Of a DNA stretch of 5,947 nucleotides, positions 5,924 to 5,947 are shown in pieces. The stretch comes from an uncultured Ruminococcus sp. Its GTDB lineage: Bacteria; Bacillota; Clostridia; Oscillospirales; Ruminococcaceae. Every line of letters begins with the position of its first letter. Position 1 is the first letter of the stretch. The translations under genes were made by a program, and so were the position numbers. The notes beneath the pieces were generated by a model. That model did no database searches, was not told the DNA's origin, and was given only the letters and a program-made list of their open reading frames with translations. The stretch is taken from assembly GCA_937894495.1 (NCBI GenBank), contig CALCRR010000354.1, positions 1 to 5,947 of the forward strand, read 5' to 3'.

Positions 5924-5947
5924 GTGCCTCTAGAAGCAAGAAACTAG

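Noticed and set aside
5748..5939. 63-codon minus-strand open frame starting with TTG
   Set aside because: It spans the consensus promoter and the start of the 162-aa gene, has no Shine-Dalgarno and no recognisable sequence; a chance frame.

Overview
The window reads like a chromosomal segment of a Gram-positive Clostridia-type bacterium, perhaps an Oscillospiraceae or Ruminococcus relative. This placement is an inference from gene content (a YfhO-family protein, a PspA of LiaH-like length), strong Shine-Dalgarno sequences and AT-rich heptamer repeats between genes. No marker gene fixes the species. All five genes lie on the minus strand, so transcription runs from high to low coordinates.

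Region by region, in the direction of transcription: 5794-5947 is non-coding. It holds a compact GC-rich foldable segment (5889-5923) and a perfect sigma-A-type promoter (TTGACA, 17 bp, TATAAT) firing towards the genes. Next come two small membrane-protein genes that I do not recognise: 5305-5793 (162 aa) and 4511-5299 (262 aa), separated by only 5 nt. A 175-bp gap (4336-4510) follows, made almost entirely of repeats: an AT-rich heptad array that supplies the stop codon of the 262-aa gene, two GC-rich hairpins, and a second heptad array of the TAAGATG type. Then comes pspA (3661-4335), a full-length PspA/IM30 (bacterial ESCRT-III) protein. A 116-bp gap holds another TAAGATG-type array folded into a long inverted repeat. 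After it lies a GT2 polyprenyl-phosphate glycosyltransferase with two C-terminal membrane helices (2576-3544). Its 3' end overlaps a YfhO-family membrane protein that runs off the window at position 1 (871 codons present).

Two functional blocks emerge. The first is a probable membrane-stress block: two unknown integral membrane proteins followed by PspA. By analogy with LiaI-LiaH or PspBC-PspA, the membrane proteins could anchor or signal to PspA. The second is a probable envelope-glycosylation pair. The GT2 enzyme would load a sugar onto undecaprenyl phosphate inside the cell, and YfhO would transfer it to a surface polymer outside, as proposed for CsbB/YfhO and GtlA/GtlB in Firmicutes. The required flippase (GtcA type) is not in the window. 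Both blocks point to cell-envelope maintenance. Whether they form one transcript cannot be decided from sequence: no classical hairpin-plus-T-run terminator is visible between any of the genes.
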